Assembly (NCBI GenBank): GCA_028714615.1
Contig: JAQTMA010000059.1
Location: forward strand, 1 to 11,517
Reading direction: 5' to 3'
From: Anaerolineaceae bacterium
Lineage (GTDB): Bacteria; Chloroflexota; Anaerolineae; Anaerolineales; Anaerolineaceae
DNA length: 11,517 bases
The notes beneath the pieces were generated by a model that saw nothing but the letters and a program-made list of their open reading frames with translations, was not told the origin of the DNA and did no database searches. The stretch's first letter is position 1. Each line of letters starts with the position of its first letter. Below, one piece after another: positions 1 to 7,916 of this stretch. The position numbers and the translations under genes are program-made.

Positions 1-2
1 TG

Positions 3-1079
3 TCATCCGTTTTTCATTTCGGCTTTCAATCCTTCGATAGCCTCGACCGGGGTAGGATCGACGCCATACGACATGGCCAGGTAATAGGCAGTGTAATCAC
101 CCATGTGCAAGGTCGTCCACATTTGCCCTAAAGGAGCTCCCCCGTGTGCATCGACAAAATCGGTGTTCAAACCCGCCTGCATAAACCCTTTGCGTGTCAG
201 GTCCAGGCGGAGTGCATTGCGGGGGTGATCGGAAGTAGCGCGCAAGAAGATCATGATCATTTGGTCGAGGGCTTTTTCGGGGTGGAGCAACCCTGCCATA
301 GTGTTGTGGTCTGCTTCAGGGAGGTACTCGAACTGCGCCCAAGATTTCGCCACTTCGCTGATTTGGCCTTTCCAGCGCCGCGCGACGGGAGCCAGGAAAT
401 CAGCCGCGAAGACTGCCACGATCCGCCCGTGGAGTTGGCCGGCCAGTCGTTTGGCGAGGTTTTGCTTGACCGGCACATTCGTCCGCAAGTTCTCCTGCTG
501 GGTCATCATCGCCGCCACAGCTTGATTCACATCGAGGGTGGGATCAGGGACGAAGCCCATGCGCGAGAGTGCAGCCAGTTGCAGTCCAAAGGAGAACCCC
601 ACTGCCGCGCGCGGGGTACCCGCGTGGTCGAACTTCCACACCGGCACTCCAGCCTGGCGAGCCTCTGCTTCCAAGGCCCCTCCGGTCGTAATTGCCAGGA
701 CGCGACAGCCCCTGGTCAGTGCACGTTGAAATGAAGAGAGCGTCTCCTCAGTATTGCCTGAATGCGAAGAAGCAATCATCAAAGTTTCCGGTCCTTGCGC
801 CCAATTGGGTAAATCGTAATCGCGGTGAACGATCACTGGGAGGTTGCATGAAGGCAACACGTAGGTGGCAACCAGGTCCGCCCCGATCGCCGACCCGCCC
901 ATCCCCGAAATGATCACTTGCTTCACACCGGTTGGGTCCGGCGCTTCGAACTGCTGGCCGAGTTGCCAGGCCGAGGCCAGTTGGTCAGGCAGGCGCTCGA
1001 TTTCGCCAATCATATCTTGCGTATCCACGGATGCGAATGCTGAAAAATCGTCCAGATCTAATATTATCTGCGGTCCCAT
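3..1079 (-). CDS. Bifunctional phosphoglucose/phosphomannose isomerase (SIS family)
   Basis: A complete 358-residue cytoplasmic enzyme, expected to interconvert fructose-6-phosphate with glucose-6-phosphate and mannose-6-phosphate. It has two SIS-type sugar-phosphate-binding halves. Visible motifs are GMGGSAIG (59-66), SSHSGNTEET (104-113), PRAAVGFSFG (157-166) and PEADHNT (254-260), which carries the E..HN signature of the archaeal/bacterial PGI/PMI family (TIGR02128-type). The C-terminus ends in the usual D-x-T-A-Y-Y-L-A and V-E-A-I-E-x-L-K pattern. Length matches the family. The ATG at 1077-1079 has a weak GGGGA about 7 nt upstream; Met23 is a less likely alternative start. It lies 81 nt downstream of rsmI in the same direction and may be co-transcribed, as no terminator is visible in the gap. 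The stop codon sits almost at the window edge. Confidence 0.93.
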   Translation of the reverse strand: MGPQIILDLDDFSAFASVDTQDMIGEIERLPDQLASAWQLGQQFEAPDPTGVKQVIISGMGGSAIGADLVATYVLPSCNLPVIVHRDYDLPNWAQGPETLMIASSHSGNTEETLSSFQRALTRGCRVLAITTGGALEAEARQAGVPVWKFDHAGTPRAAVGFSFGLQLAALSRMGFVPDPTLDVNQAVAAMMTQQENLRTNVPVKQNLAKRLAGQLHGRIVAVFAADFLAPVARRWKGQISEVAKSWAQFEYLPEADHNTMAGLLHPEKALDQMIMIFLRATSDHPRNALRLDLTRKGFMQAGLNTDFVDAHGGAPLGQMWTTLHMGDYTAYYLAMSYGVDPTPVEAIEGLKAEMKNG

Positions 1080-1160
1080 ATTAGTTTCCCCATCTGCATA
1101 GGTTTAGATGTTTGGATGCAAACCTCGAGTTGTTTTGCTAGATTCTACTATAGATGATGA

Positions 1161-2015
1161 TTACTGACTCGGATATCCTTCCTTGGGACGAGAATCCCGC
1201 CGGTCGACTATCTTTTGATATATTTCGCGGCGAGGCCAGCCCGATTCATCCGCCAGGCGTTGCGTTAGTCCCTTGGATGATTCGCCCGACTGGATGCCGG
1301 ATTCCAGGGCGGATAGTAAGCGTTCCTCACTCCAAGGTTCATCCGGAATCAGGTTTCCTCCAACGATCAGGGTAAATTCGCCGCGTGGCTCAACTCTCCG
1401 GAAATGCTCCAGCACCGCGCTCAAGTTTCCCCGGATGAACTCTTCGTGGAGCTTGGTGAGTTCTCGCGCCGCTGCTACCGGGCGGTCACCGAGCTCTTGC
1501 AGCAGGTCAGACAGCCCATCCAACAAGCGGTGAGGAGTTTCTAGAAATACTACCGTGTAGGGGAGAGCGGCTATTGATCGTAGAAGCGCCCGCCGCTCGC
1601 TCGAGCGCCTCGGCAGGTAGCCGAGAAATAAGAATTCATCCGTAGGCAGCCCGGAAGCAACCAGCGCCGCCACGGGTGCACAAGGCCCCGGAATAGGCGA
1701 GACAGCATGCCCGGCTGCCAGGGCAGCCTGCACCAGCTCATACCCGGGGTCGTTGAGTGCTGGCGTCCCTGCATCCGAAACCAGGGCAACGGGACCGCGC
1801 TGCAGCGCGTCCAGAACCGGCGCGAGTCGGGCGATCTTATTGTGTTCGTGGTAGCTTGTGAGGGGAGTGTGGATGTCATAAGCGGAGAGTAACTTGCGAG
1901 TATGGCGCGTGTCCTCCGCGGCAATTAATCCCACCTGGCTCAACACCCTGAGAGCCCGTGCGCTAATATCCTCGAGGTTGCCGATTGGCGTTGCGACCAG
2001 GTAGAGCGTGCTCAT
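1161..2015 (-). CDS. rsmI: 16S rRNA (cytidine(1402)-2'-O)-methyltransferase RsmI
   Basis: A 284-residue SAM-dependent methyltransferase of the tetrapyrrole-methylase fold that adds the 2'-O-methyl group to C1402 in the decoding centre of 16S rRNA. The sequence is diagnostic: LYLVATPIGNLEDIS at the N-terminus (4-18), AAEDTRHTRKLL (32-43), LVSDAGTPALNDPG (78-91), PIPGP (107-111), SGLPTDEFLFLGYLP (121-135), ETPHRL (159-164) and ARELTKLHEE (183-192). Length is typical. The start codon lies 7 nt after the stop of the upstream lipoprotein gene and has no clear Shine-Dalgarno sequence, so translation is probably coupled to that gene. A small variation is PGPC where many homologues have PGPS. Confidence 0.97.
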   Translation of the reverse strand: MSTLYLVATPIGNLEDISARALRVLSQVGLIAAEDTRHTRKLLSAYDIHTPLTSYHEHNKIARLAPVLDALQRGPVALVSDAGTPALNDPGYELVQAALAAGHAVSPIPGPCAPVAALVASGLPTDEFLFLGYLPRRSSERRALLRSIAALPYTVVFLETPHRLLDGLSDLLQELGDRPVAAARELTKLHEEFIRGNLSAVLEHFRRVEPRGEFTLIVGGNLIPDEPWSEERLLSALESGIQSGESSKGLTQRLADESGWPRREIYQKIVDRRDSRPKEGYPSQ

Positions 2016-2022
2016 GCAGCTT

Positions 2023-3063
2023 TCAAGGGATAGACCAGGTCAGAATTTCAAGGGTCAGGGTTCCGGCTGAGGCGTTCAAGAACACCAGGCGAGCTGATCC
2101 GGGCAACCCCTGGTTCGTGGAATAACAAATGTACGTCCCGGTAGCCAGGCTATTCAGCCCAATGGCATCTTCTTTAAGGGACGCCGACCGGCAATCCTCA
2201 ATGACCGGTTGAGCTAGTCCGAATACCCCCAGGCGTGCCTTATTTTGGGGGATAAGCTCAAAGGCATTCCCCCCGGGTTGCCGAAATACCACATCATCTG
2301 CCGCGCCGTTGTTCACCTGGTTAGTATCGAGGTCCAGCCCTTCATCCACCCGCAGGTTGGCCAACCCGCTCAGATAGATCGCGGCTGTAGGCGTCATCGC
2401 ATTGGTTGCGGATGGTTGAGCAACCTCAGGCTCTGCTACGATGATGCGCACCCAGAAAGGTGCGTCACCATTGGGTCCTATCCCAAATAACATGCCTGAG
2501 GAGTTCTGCAATTTCCAGTTGCTTTGGTATGTTCCGGGCAGGTCAGGAGCCTGCATATCCAGGCTGAGGTCGATGCCGTGGCCGGGCTCGACCCGGCTGG
2601 AGAGGAAAGTTTGTACTGGAGCTTTCAATTGATTGCCCGAAAACCAGACCAGGGAATATTCCCCCGTCCAGGTGCAAACACCAGTATTGAGCAGCCGCCA
2701 GGTTTTGGTAAACACCTCTCCAGGCCGCAGGATGGTTTCATCAGGAACTGTTATATCGATTGGATTGCCGGCGGCTGCGCGGTTGCAAGCTGGAGTTGGG
2801 GAAGGCGTCCATGGAGTAATAGCAACAGTTGGGGATTGAGTTGGAGGAAGGGCGGGAAAAGGAGTATCGCTTGGAAGAGGGCTAGGTAAGGGTATAGCGG
2901 AAGCGCTCATCGCTGCAGTCCGGGTCATAGCCACAGAGGGTGCCTGAACAGAGGCGAGCACATCAGAGGTGCCCTTAATCGAACCGGGGTTGGCGGCTGG
3001 ATTGCATGCAACCAGGTTGGAGACGACCAGGAAAGTGATAGAAAAGGCAATAACAGGTTTCAT
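2023..3063 (-). CDS. Lipoprotein with NBR1-type Ig-like domain
   Basis: A 346-residue exported lipoprotein of unknown function. The N-terminus has a hydrophobic signal and a lipobox LVAC, with Cys20 as the predicted lipidation site. Residues 30-98 are a Ser/Thr/Pro/Ala-rich linker. Residues 101-209 form an Ig-like domain of the kind named after 'next to BRCA1' (N_BRCA1_IG/FW domain), shown by FTKTWRLLNTGVCTW (118-132), APDLPGTYQSNWKL (172-185) and FGIGPNG...PFWVRI. A second extracellular domain of about 110 residues (235-346) has Cys291 and Cys313 and is not recognised. Such domains are common on Chloroflexota cell surfaces and probably mediate binding rather than catalysis. No Shine-Dalgarno is obvious before the ATG. 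The gene is divergent from the Agl23-like gene and probably heads a transcript containing rsmI. Confidence 0.82.
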   Translation of the reverse strand: MKPVIAFSITFLVVSNLVACNPAANPGSIKGTSDVLASVQAPSVAMTRTAAMSASAIPLPSPLPSDTPFPALPPTQSPTVAITPWTPSPTPACNRAAAGNPIDITVPDETILRPGEVFTKTWRLLNTGVCTWTGEYSLVWFSGNQLKAPVQTFLSSRVEPGHGIDLSLDMQAPDLPGTYQSNWKLQNSSGMLFGIGPNGDAPFWVRIIVAEPEVAQPSATNAMTPTAAIYLSGLANLRVDEGLDLDTNQVNNGAADDVVFRQPGGNAFELIPQNKARLGVFGLAQPVIEDCRSASLKEDAIGLNSLATGTYICYSTNQGLPGSARLVFLNASAGTLTLEILTWSIP

Positions 3064-3092
3064 GGCAAGGGTTAGGAATTCATTCTATTTTC

Positions 3093-3122
3093 ATTCTACC
3101 TTAAATTTAGGGGCTTGGACAA
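3093..3122 (-). promoter_or_regulatory. Candidate sigma70-type promoter for the lipoprotein-rsmI transcript
   Basis: On the minus strand, TTGTCC (3117-3122) and TAGAAT (3093-3098) are separated by 18 nt and lie about 30 nt before the lipoprotein ATG. A second TAGAAT occurs at 3082-3087, so the exact -10 is ambiguous. The -35 matches consensus at only four of six positions. This is inferred from sequence alone. Confidence 0.35.
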
Positions 3123-3179
3123 TCCAATTCACCAAAACTCATAGACGCTCTGCTTGGAGTTATGCAGGACACATACTCC

Positions 3180-3208
3180 TTGTCAGATTAGGGAGATTAC
3201 AGTATAGT
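3180..3208 (+). promoter_or_regulatory. Sigma70-type promoter for the Agl23-NHL gene
   Basis: TTGTCA (3180-3185) and TATAGT (3203-3208) are separated by exactly 17 nt. Each box matches consensus at five of six positions. The predicted transcript would begin near 3215, giving a 5' leader of about 36 nt before the ATG at 3251. That leader contains no recognisable Shine-Dalgarno sequence. Confidence 0.6.
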
Positions 3209-3250
3209 CACGCTGTGTTATTTTCACTCATCTCACCTTCAACTGAATGA

Positions 3251-6200
3251 ATGCCTATGACGACCCTACCTTTCCAAGCCGATCTTCCTCAAGGTACTAT
3301 TGAAAAAGATGCCGCCTCAGTTCCTGTCTCCTGGCTGGATCGGCCAGTGATCCGACAGTTGCCTGGCATCAAAGTTGAAACCCTGATCGTTGCTGCGATC
3401 ATTCTCGTGGCAATATTCAGCCGATTTTACATCCTGGGTGACCGGGTGATGAGCCATGATGAGACCAACCATGTCGTCCCGTCCTTCGACCTTTTTCAGG
3501 GGAGAGGCTACCGTCACGACCCCGTCACGCATGGGCCTTTTCAATTCCACATCATCGCACTGACGTTCTTCTTATTGGGCGACAATGATTTTACTGCCCG
3601 AATTCCGGCAGCCATATTCAGCATCGCCACAGTGGTCTTTGCATGGTGGGGTTTCCGGCGTTACCTGGGACGTACGGGCGCTCTGGTAGCTGCTACCTTG
3701 ATATTGATCTCGCCATACATGCTTTTCTACGGCCGCTATACGCGTAACGAAGCTTTCATCGGCTTACAAGGGTTGGTGCTGATCTACGCCACACTCCGCT
3801 ACCTGGAAGAAGGGAAAACCCGTTATCTATTCCTATTATCCCTGGCTTTGGTGTTTCATTTCATCGTCAAAGAAACCGCCTACATCTATACAGCCCAACT
3901 GCTGCTTTTCTTAGGTTTCCTGACGGTATACAGGCTGGTCGGGCGTCCCTGGCGCAAGCCGGGTAACAAGCGCACCTTCCTTTTAGCCTTGGGAGCGGGG
4001 ATTATATTCCTGGGGGCTGCCATGGCTGTGCAATCTGCTACCAAAGTGGCGCTGCCTGAGGCCACGCCGACGATAGCATCGCCGGCTGTACCGAACCAGC
4101 CCCCCCCCCCGCCTTCAACCACGCCGCTCACCCCGTTGCCGCTCATCCTCGGGGGTGTTGCCCTGGTGGATCTCTTGGCTGGAATGTATTTCCTGATCGA
4201 TGGCGTTTCTCTGGCCGCCATCCGGCGCGAGCGTGCTTTTGACCTGTTATTATTAACCGGGACCCTCGTCCTACCCCTGCTGGCGCCATTCCCTATCAAG
4301 CTGGTCGGGTGGGATCCGTTGGATTACTCTAGCACCGGCATTCTGCATACAGCAATCATGCTGATTCCCATCGCCGTCATAGCAGTCCTGGTGGGAATTT
4401 GGTGGCGACCGCGGATATGGCTCACCAACGCAGCCCTGTTCTACACCGTTTTCGTGGTATTTTATACGACTTTCTTCACCAACGGCTCAGGTTTCATGAC
4501 GGGTCTAATCGGCGGTCTCGGATATTGGCTGTCCCAGCAATCCGTGCATCGCGGGGAGCAACCCCTTTATTACTTTGCACTCATTCAAATCCCGATCTAC
4601 GAATTTTTACCCGCCATCGGCGCCATCCTGGCGTTTATACTGGCATTACGCCATCGCAATCTCAGCGCCATCCCGGCTCAACGTCTCCCTTCAGATGCGG
4701 AATTGGATCGGACCAGTGAACCATATGACGATGGATCGCCAGACGATAGTGCTCTCAAGTCGCCTGAAGATGAGCTGGCCTTGGACCGGCTCGCCACGGA
4801 AGCGGATGTCCACGTAACTCCAGCAGCGAATTCGAACGGCGGCATCGCTGCGATTCCAGACGCCGTGCCGTTTGTTTTCCTGCTACTGTTCTGGTCGGTC
4901 ACCAGCCTGATTGCTTATACGGTTGCAGGGGAAAAGATGCCCTGGTTGACTGTGCACATCACCTGGCCAATGATCCTGGCTTCGGGATGGTCAATCGGTT
5001 ACCTGTTGGACACCACTCCCTGGAAGCGACTGTACGAGAAAAAAGGATTGCTGGCAGTGATCTTATTGCCTGTATTTCTGTTCAGCCTGGCGGGAACATT
5101 GGCCAGCTTGCTAGGCAGCCAGCCGCCATTCCAGGGCAATGACCTGGCTCAATTGCAGAATTCAGCAACTTTCCTGACTGCATTTATCTTGGCGATTGCC
5201 AGCGGCATAGGACTCTTATGGTGGATGCGTGGCTGGAGCGCTTTTGAGATCGGTCGTTGGGTAGGGGTGGTAGTTCTGGTGACACTGGTCGTGCTAACCG
5301 CCCGAACCGCCATCCGGGCCTCCTACATTAATTACGATAATGCCAAAGAGTACCTGGTTTATGCCCATGCTGCCAGCGGTCCGAAGCAAGTGTTGCAAGA
5401 AGTGACAGACATCTCACAGCGCACCACCGGCGGCCTGGATATCGCTGTGGCGTACGGCGGGGATGCACTCTACCCCTATTGGTGGTATTTCCGTGACTTC
5501 CCGAAAAAATACTGGTACGCAGAAAAGATCACCAGGGAATTACGCAATTATCCAATCATCATTGTCGATGACAAGAGTTACGGCAAAATCGAAGCAGTGG
5601 TAGGCCAGGCATATACCTATTACGAAGTTACACGGTTATGGTGGCCTAACCAGGATTACTTCAACCTCACCTGGGACCGCCTCAAATACGCACTGACTAA
5701 TCCCCAAATGCGTTCGGCCATCTGGCAAATCTGGCTTAACCGGGACTATTCCCAGTTTGCACAGATCACCAACAATACCCATCTGACCCTAACCAACTGG
5801 GATCCGAGCAATAAGATGCGCGTTTACATCCGAAAGGATATCGTTTCTCAGATCTGGAAGTACGGGGTTGCGCCAACCAGCCCAGTCGTTGCTGCGGATC
5901 CTTATGAAAAGGGCACGACTACTCTGACAGCAGATGCGCTGATCGGTTCAGCCGGTGACCAACCCGGACAATTCAATGCACCGCGCGGCGTGGCTATCGC
6001 TCCGGATGGGAGCCTATATGTGGCCGATTCAAAGAACAACCGCATTCAACGCTTCAAACCAGATGGAACGCCCATCCAGGCCTGGGGTACATTCGCTGAT
6101 GCCAGCAAGGGCGAAGCACCCGGTGGCACTTTTAATGAACCCTGGGGTGTGGCGGTTGGACCGGATGGGAGCGTGTACGTCGCGGACACCTGGAACAACC

Positions 6201-6814
6201 GCATTCAGAAGTTCAACGCGGACGGCAAATTTGTCAAGATGTGGGGGTATTTTGGCCAGGCAGAAAAGCCAGAAGCATTCTGGGGTCCGCGCGGCCTGGC
6301 AGTCACCTCCAAAGGACAGTTGCTCGTAACCGATACAGGCAACAAGCGGGTGGTGGTCTTCGATAGCGATGGTAACTACGTGACCCAATTCGGCGGAGCG
6401 GGAGCAGAACCGGGCGGGTTCGATGAACCGGTCGGCATTGCAATCAACTCCCAGGGGCAGGTTATTGTGGCAGATACCTGGAATCAGCGCGTGCAGGTCT
6501 TCACACCGGACGGGGCTGGTGTGAATTACACTCCAACAACCCAATGGGACGTGTCCGCCTGGTACGGGCAATCACTGGATAACAAACCTTTTCTTGCCGT
6601 GGATGCCCAAGGCAACGTATTCGTCGCCGATCCAGAAGGTTACCGGGTCATCGAATTCGATGGGCAAGGCAAATTCATTCGCACCTGGGGCGATAACACC
6701 ACCGACCCGACTGGATTTGGGGTGGTTGCGGGAATCGCCGTCGATGCCTCGGGTGATCCGTGGGTGGCGGATGCAGGCAATATGCGCATCATGCACTTCC
6801 CGATGCCCAAATAA
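3251..6814 (+). CDS. Agl23/TIGR03663-like polytopic membrane protein with C-terminal NHL propeller
   Basis: An 1187-residue protein. Residues about 43-690 hold many hydrophobic segments and match the TIGR03663 family (named 'flippase activity-associated protein Agl23'), which resembles GT-C glycosyltransferases. Hallmarks are SHDETNH with the acidic pair D70/E71 in the first external loop, THGPFQFH (93-100), GYWLSQQSVHRGEQPLYYF (424-442) and AGEKMPWL (559-566). A soluble segment of about 690-895, probably extracytoplasmic and rich in aromatics, follows. Residues 898-1187 are six NHL repeats. The role is inferred to be transfer or handling of lipid-linked sugars at the cell surface; the substrate is unknown. 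Two insertions stand out: a Pro/Thr-rich stretch (265-297), encoded partly by a run of 11 C, and an acidic linker (481-520). An in-frame TGA directly precedes ATG 3251, so the start is there or at ATG 3257. Confidence 0.85.
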   Translation: MPMTTLPFQADLPQGTIEKDAASVPVSWLDRPVIRQLPGIKVETLIVAAIILVAIFSRFYILGDRVMSHDETNHVVPSFDLFQGRGYRHDPVTHGPFQFHIIALTFFLLGDNDFTARIPAAIFSIATVVFAWWGFRRYLGRTGALVAATLILISPYMLFYGRYTRNEAFIGLQGLVLIYATLRYLEEGKTRYLFLLSLALVFHFIVKETAYIYTAQLLLFLGFLTVYRLVGRPWRKPGNKRTFLLALGAGIIFLGAAMAVQSATKVALPEATPTIASPAVPNQPPPPPSTTPLTPLPLILGGVALVDLLAGMYFLIDGVSLAAIRRERAFDLLLLTGTLVLPLLAPFPIKLVGWDPLDYSSTGILHTAIMLIPIAVIAVLVGIWWRPRIWLTNAALFYTVFVVFYTTFFTNGSGFMTGLIGGLGYWLSQQSVHRGEQPLYYFALIQIPIYEFLPAIGAILAFILALRHRNLSAIPAQRLPSDAELDRTSEPYDDGSPDDSALKSPEDELALDRLATEADVHVTPAANSNGGIAAIPDAVPFVFLLLFWSVTSLIAYTVAGEKMPWLTVHITWPMILASGWSIGYLLDTTPWKRLYEKKGLLAVILLPVFLFSLAGTLASLLGSQPPFQGNDLAQLQNSATFLTAFILAIASGIGLLWWMRGWSAFEIGRWVGVVVLVTLVVLTARTAIRASYINYDNAKEYLVYAHAASGPKQVLQEVTDISQRTTGGLDIAVAYGGDALYPYWWYFRDFPKKYWYAEKITRELRNYPIIIVDDKSYGKIEAVVGQAYTYYEVTRLWWPNQDYFNLTWDRLKYALTNPQMRSAIWQIWLNRDYSQFAQITNNTHLTLTNWDPSNKMRVYIRKDIVSQIWKYGVAPTSPVVAADPYEKGTTTLTADALIGSAGDQPGQFNAPRGVAIAPDGSLYVADSKNNRIQRFKPDGTPIQAWGTFADASKGEAPGGTFNEPWGVAVGPDGSVYVADTWNNRIQKFNADGKFVKMWGYFGQAEKPEAFWGPRGLAVTSKGQLLVTDTGNKRVVVFDSDGNYVTQFGGAGAEPGGFDEPVGIAINSQGQVIVADTWNQRVQVFTPDGAGVNYTPTTQWDVSAWYGQSLDNKPFLAVDAQGNVFVADPEGYRVIEFDGQGKFIRTWGDNTTDPTGFGVVAGIAVDASGDPWVADAGNMRIMHFPMPK
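4100..4110 (+). repeat. Homopolymeric C11 tract inside the coding region
   Basis: Eleven consecutive C encode most of a five-proline run (residues 284-288) in the Agl23-like protein. The reading frame is intact with 11 C. Such a tract is prone to slipped-strand change and also to sequencing or assembly error. The frame continues for 900 further residues, so the length given here is probably right. Confidence 0.9.
5942..6811 (+). repeat. Six tandem NHL repeat units within the Agl23-like gene
   Basis: The C-terminal 290 codons encode six repeats of about 40-55 residues with the NHL pattern: P-x-G-(V/I/L)-A-(V/I)...DG...V-x-D-(T/S)...N-x-R-(I/V)-Q-x-F...W/F-G. Units lie approximately at residues 906-946, 958-999, 1011-1048, 1056-1097, 1110-1147 and 1156-1185. 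Units 1 and 2 are most alike in DNA, sharing the stretch coding for NNRIQ. Six units would close a complete six-bladed beta-propeller. Unit 4 carries a longer tail and unit 6 ends almost at the stop codon. Confidence 0.85.
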
Positions 6815-6825
6815 TGTAAGCGCAA

Positions 6826-6859
6826 AACTGGGGCGGTTCGAATTCGAACCGCCCCAGTT
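6826..6859. terminator. Bidirectional terminator palindrome between convergent genes
   Basis: Two 17-nt arms (AACTGGGGCGGTTCGAA and its exact reverse complement) form a perfect 34-bp palindrome with no unpaired centre. It starts 12 nt after the Agl23-NHL stop and ends 3 nt before the GNAT stop. On the plus strand it is followed by GTTTTA, and on the minus strand by TTGCGC after AGTT. The T-tracts are short but the GC-rich stem is strong. The position suits termination in both directions. Confidence 0.8.
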
Positions 6860-6862
6860 GTT

Positions 6863-7855
6863 TTATGCGATGGTTTTGATATAGGTCACATCGCGACTGA
6901 TAGGACGGAATCCCATGCGTTCGTAAATTCCTAACGCTCCGGTGGGGCTCTCCGTATCCACGCGTAATCCCGTGCAGACAAATCCATTGGCCTCGAAGGT
7001 GCGCATGCTGGCACACAAGAGGGCTGATCCCAAGCCGAGCTTGCGGTAAGGCCGGCGCACACCCAACGAGCCAATCCAGCCCTCCTTAATCCCGGTGCGA
7101 TCGACTTCATCGGATATTACTCGGTTTAAGCATACCCCAGCGACTTCTTCTCCAGCCATTGCCAAAAAGCTGTATTCTTGCCGGAATGTAGGATTGTGCA
7201 GGACGTCCTGCCATTGCGCTTCAGTCCAATCGATGTGGCCCCAATGATCACGGAAGGATTCATCCAGGGCTTGCTTGATGGCCGGATTGATCTCTGGGCG
7301 CCAGGGAACGATTTCGTACCCCGCTGGCACAACTGGCTCCGGTATTGGCATGTCAAACATACGTCGCATCCGGAAGAATGAACGGGCCAGTTTGTACCCC
7401 AAGCGTTCGTACAGTGCAATGCGGTCCGCAAGATAATCAGGTGACAGAACCCGCAAAATGCGCTCGCGGTCGTCGTTCAACGAGTGCAACCGCGCGGCGC
7501 CTTGTTGATCCAGCCAACCCATCACCTTACTGCCCAGACCTCTCCGGCGGTAGTCTGGGTGTGTGCCACCCCATAAGAACGCTACTTGTTTCTGATCCGA
7601 GCTCAGAGTGAAAACACAGCCCAATGCGACAATCTGATCTTGGGGGTTCACACCCAGGAGGGTATCTCGGGCAAGGTCTAGCGTTTCCTCGTGAAAGTCC
7701 TGCAAGACCCCTTCCAGCGTGCCAGCAAAATTGGTCCCATCGGCGATATCCATCGCCTGGTAGAGTTCGTAGACCGCCGGAGCGTCTTCAAGCGTAGCAG
7801 GTCGCCAGGTTAATTGGCTGGAGGAGGAATCTCGGGTAGTTATTGTCTTTTCCAT
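6863..7855 (-). CDS. Tandem-domain GNAT family N-acetyltransferase
   Basis: A 330-residue protein built from two GNAT folds, as in the mycothiol synthase (MshD)-like group. Domain 1 (about 15-165) has the acetyl-CoA-binding motif A at HPDYRRRGLGSKVMGWL (99-115). Domain 2 (about 180-330) has VRRPYRKLGLGSALLCASM (266-284), followed by VDTESPTGALGIYERMGF (299-316), the usual C-terminal motif B. Both motif A copies keep the R-x-x-G-x-G core, so both domains may bind acetyl-CoA. The acceptor substrate cannot be told from sequence, and mycothiol synthesis is not implied. The ATG at 7853-7855 has AGGAG (plus strand 7865-7869) 9 nt upstream. It lies 102 nt downstream of the HAD-like gene, with its own candidate promoter in the gap. 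Confidence 0.88.
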   Translation of the reverse strand: MEKTITTRDSSSSQLTWRPATLEDAPAVYELYQAMDIADGTNFAGTLEGVLQDFHEETLDLARDTLLGVNPQDQIVALGCVFTLSSDQKQVAFLWGGTHPDYRRRGLGSKVMGWLDQQGAARLHSLNDDRERILRVLSPDYLADRIALYERLGYKLARSFFRMRRMFDMPIPEPVVPAGYEIVPWRPEINPAIKQALDESFRDHWGHIDWTEAQWQDVLHNPTFRQEYSFLAMAGEEVAGVCLNRVISDEVDRTGIKEGWIGSLGVRRPYRKLGLGSALLCASMRTFEANGFVCTGLRVDTESPTGALGIYERMGFRPISRDVTYIKTIA

Positions 7856-7888
7856 CGTGTCTATCTCCTATCAAGGACGTTGGATGGT

Positions 7889-7916
7889 ATTGTACAGAAT
7901 GAATATGTTTGTACAA
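7889..7916 (-). promoter_or_regulatory. Candidate GNAT promoter with paired TGTACA sites
   Basis: On the minus strand TACAAT (7889-7894) is a good -10, with TTGTAC (7911-7916) 16 nt upstream as a weak -35. The palindromic hexamer TGTACA occurs twice (7891-7896 and 7910-7915), overlapping both boxes. This suggests an operator, but no regulator gene is seen in the window. Confidence 0.35.

Noticed and set aside
144..734. A 196-codon plus-strand open frame.
   Set aside because: It lies wholly antisense to the isomerase gene, has no ribosome site or family resemblance, and is explained by codon bias of the real gene.
1080..1160. Possible promoter or terminator between rsmI and the isomerase gene (TATAGT, and a short GTTTG/CAAAC hairpin).
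   Set aside because: No matching -35 at correct distance and no T-tract after the hairpin, so neither can be supported.
2524..2889. A 121-codon plus-strand open frame.
   Set aside because: It is antisense to the lipoprotein linker and Ig domain, with low-complexity translation and no start signals.
6029..6571. A 180-codon minus-strand open frame.
   Set aside because: It is antisense to the NHL repeats, and its internal similarity comes only from the repeated units on the other strand.
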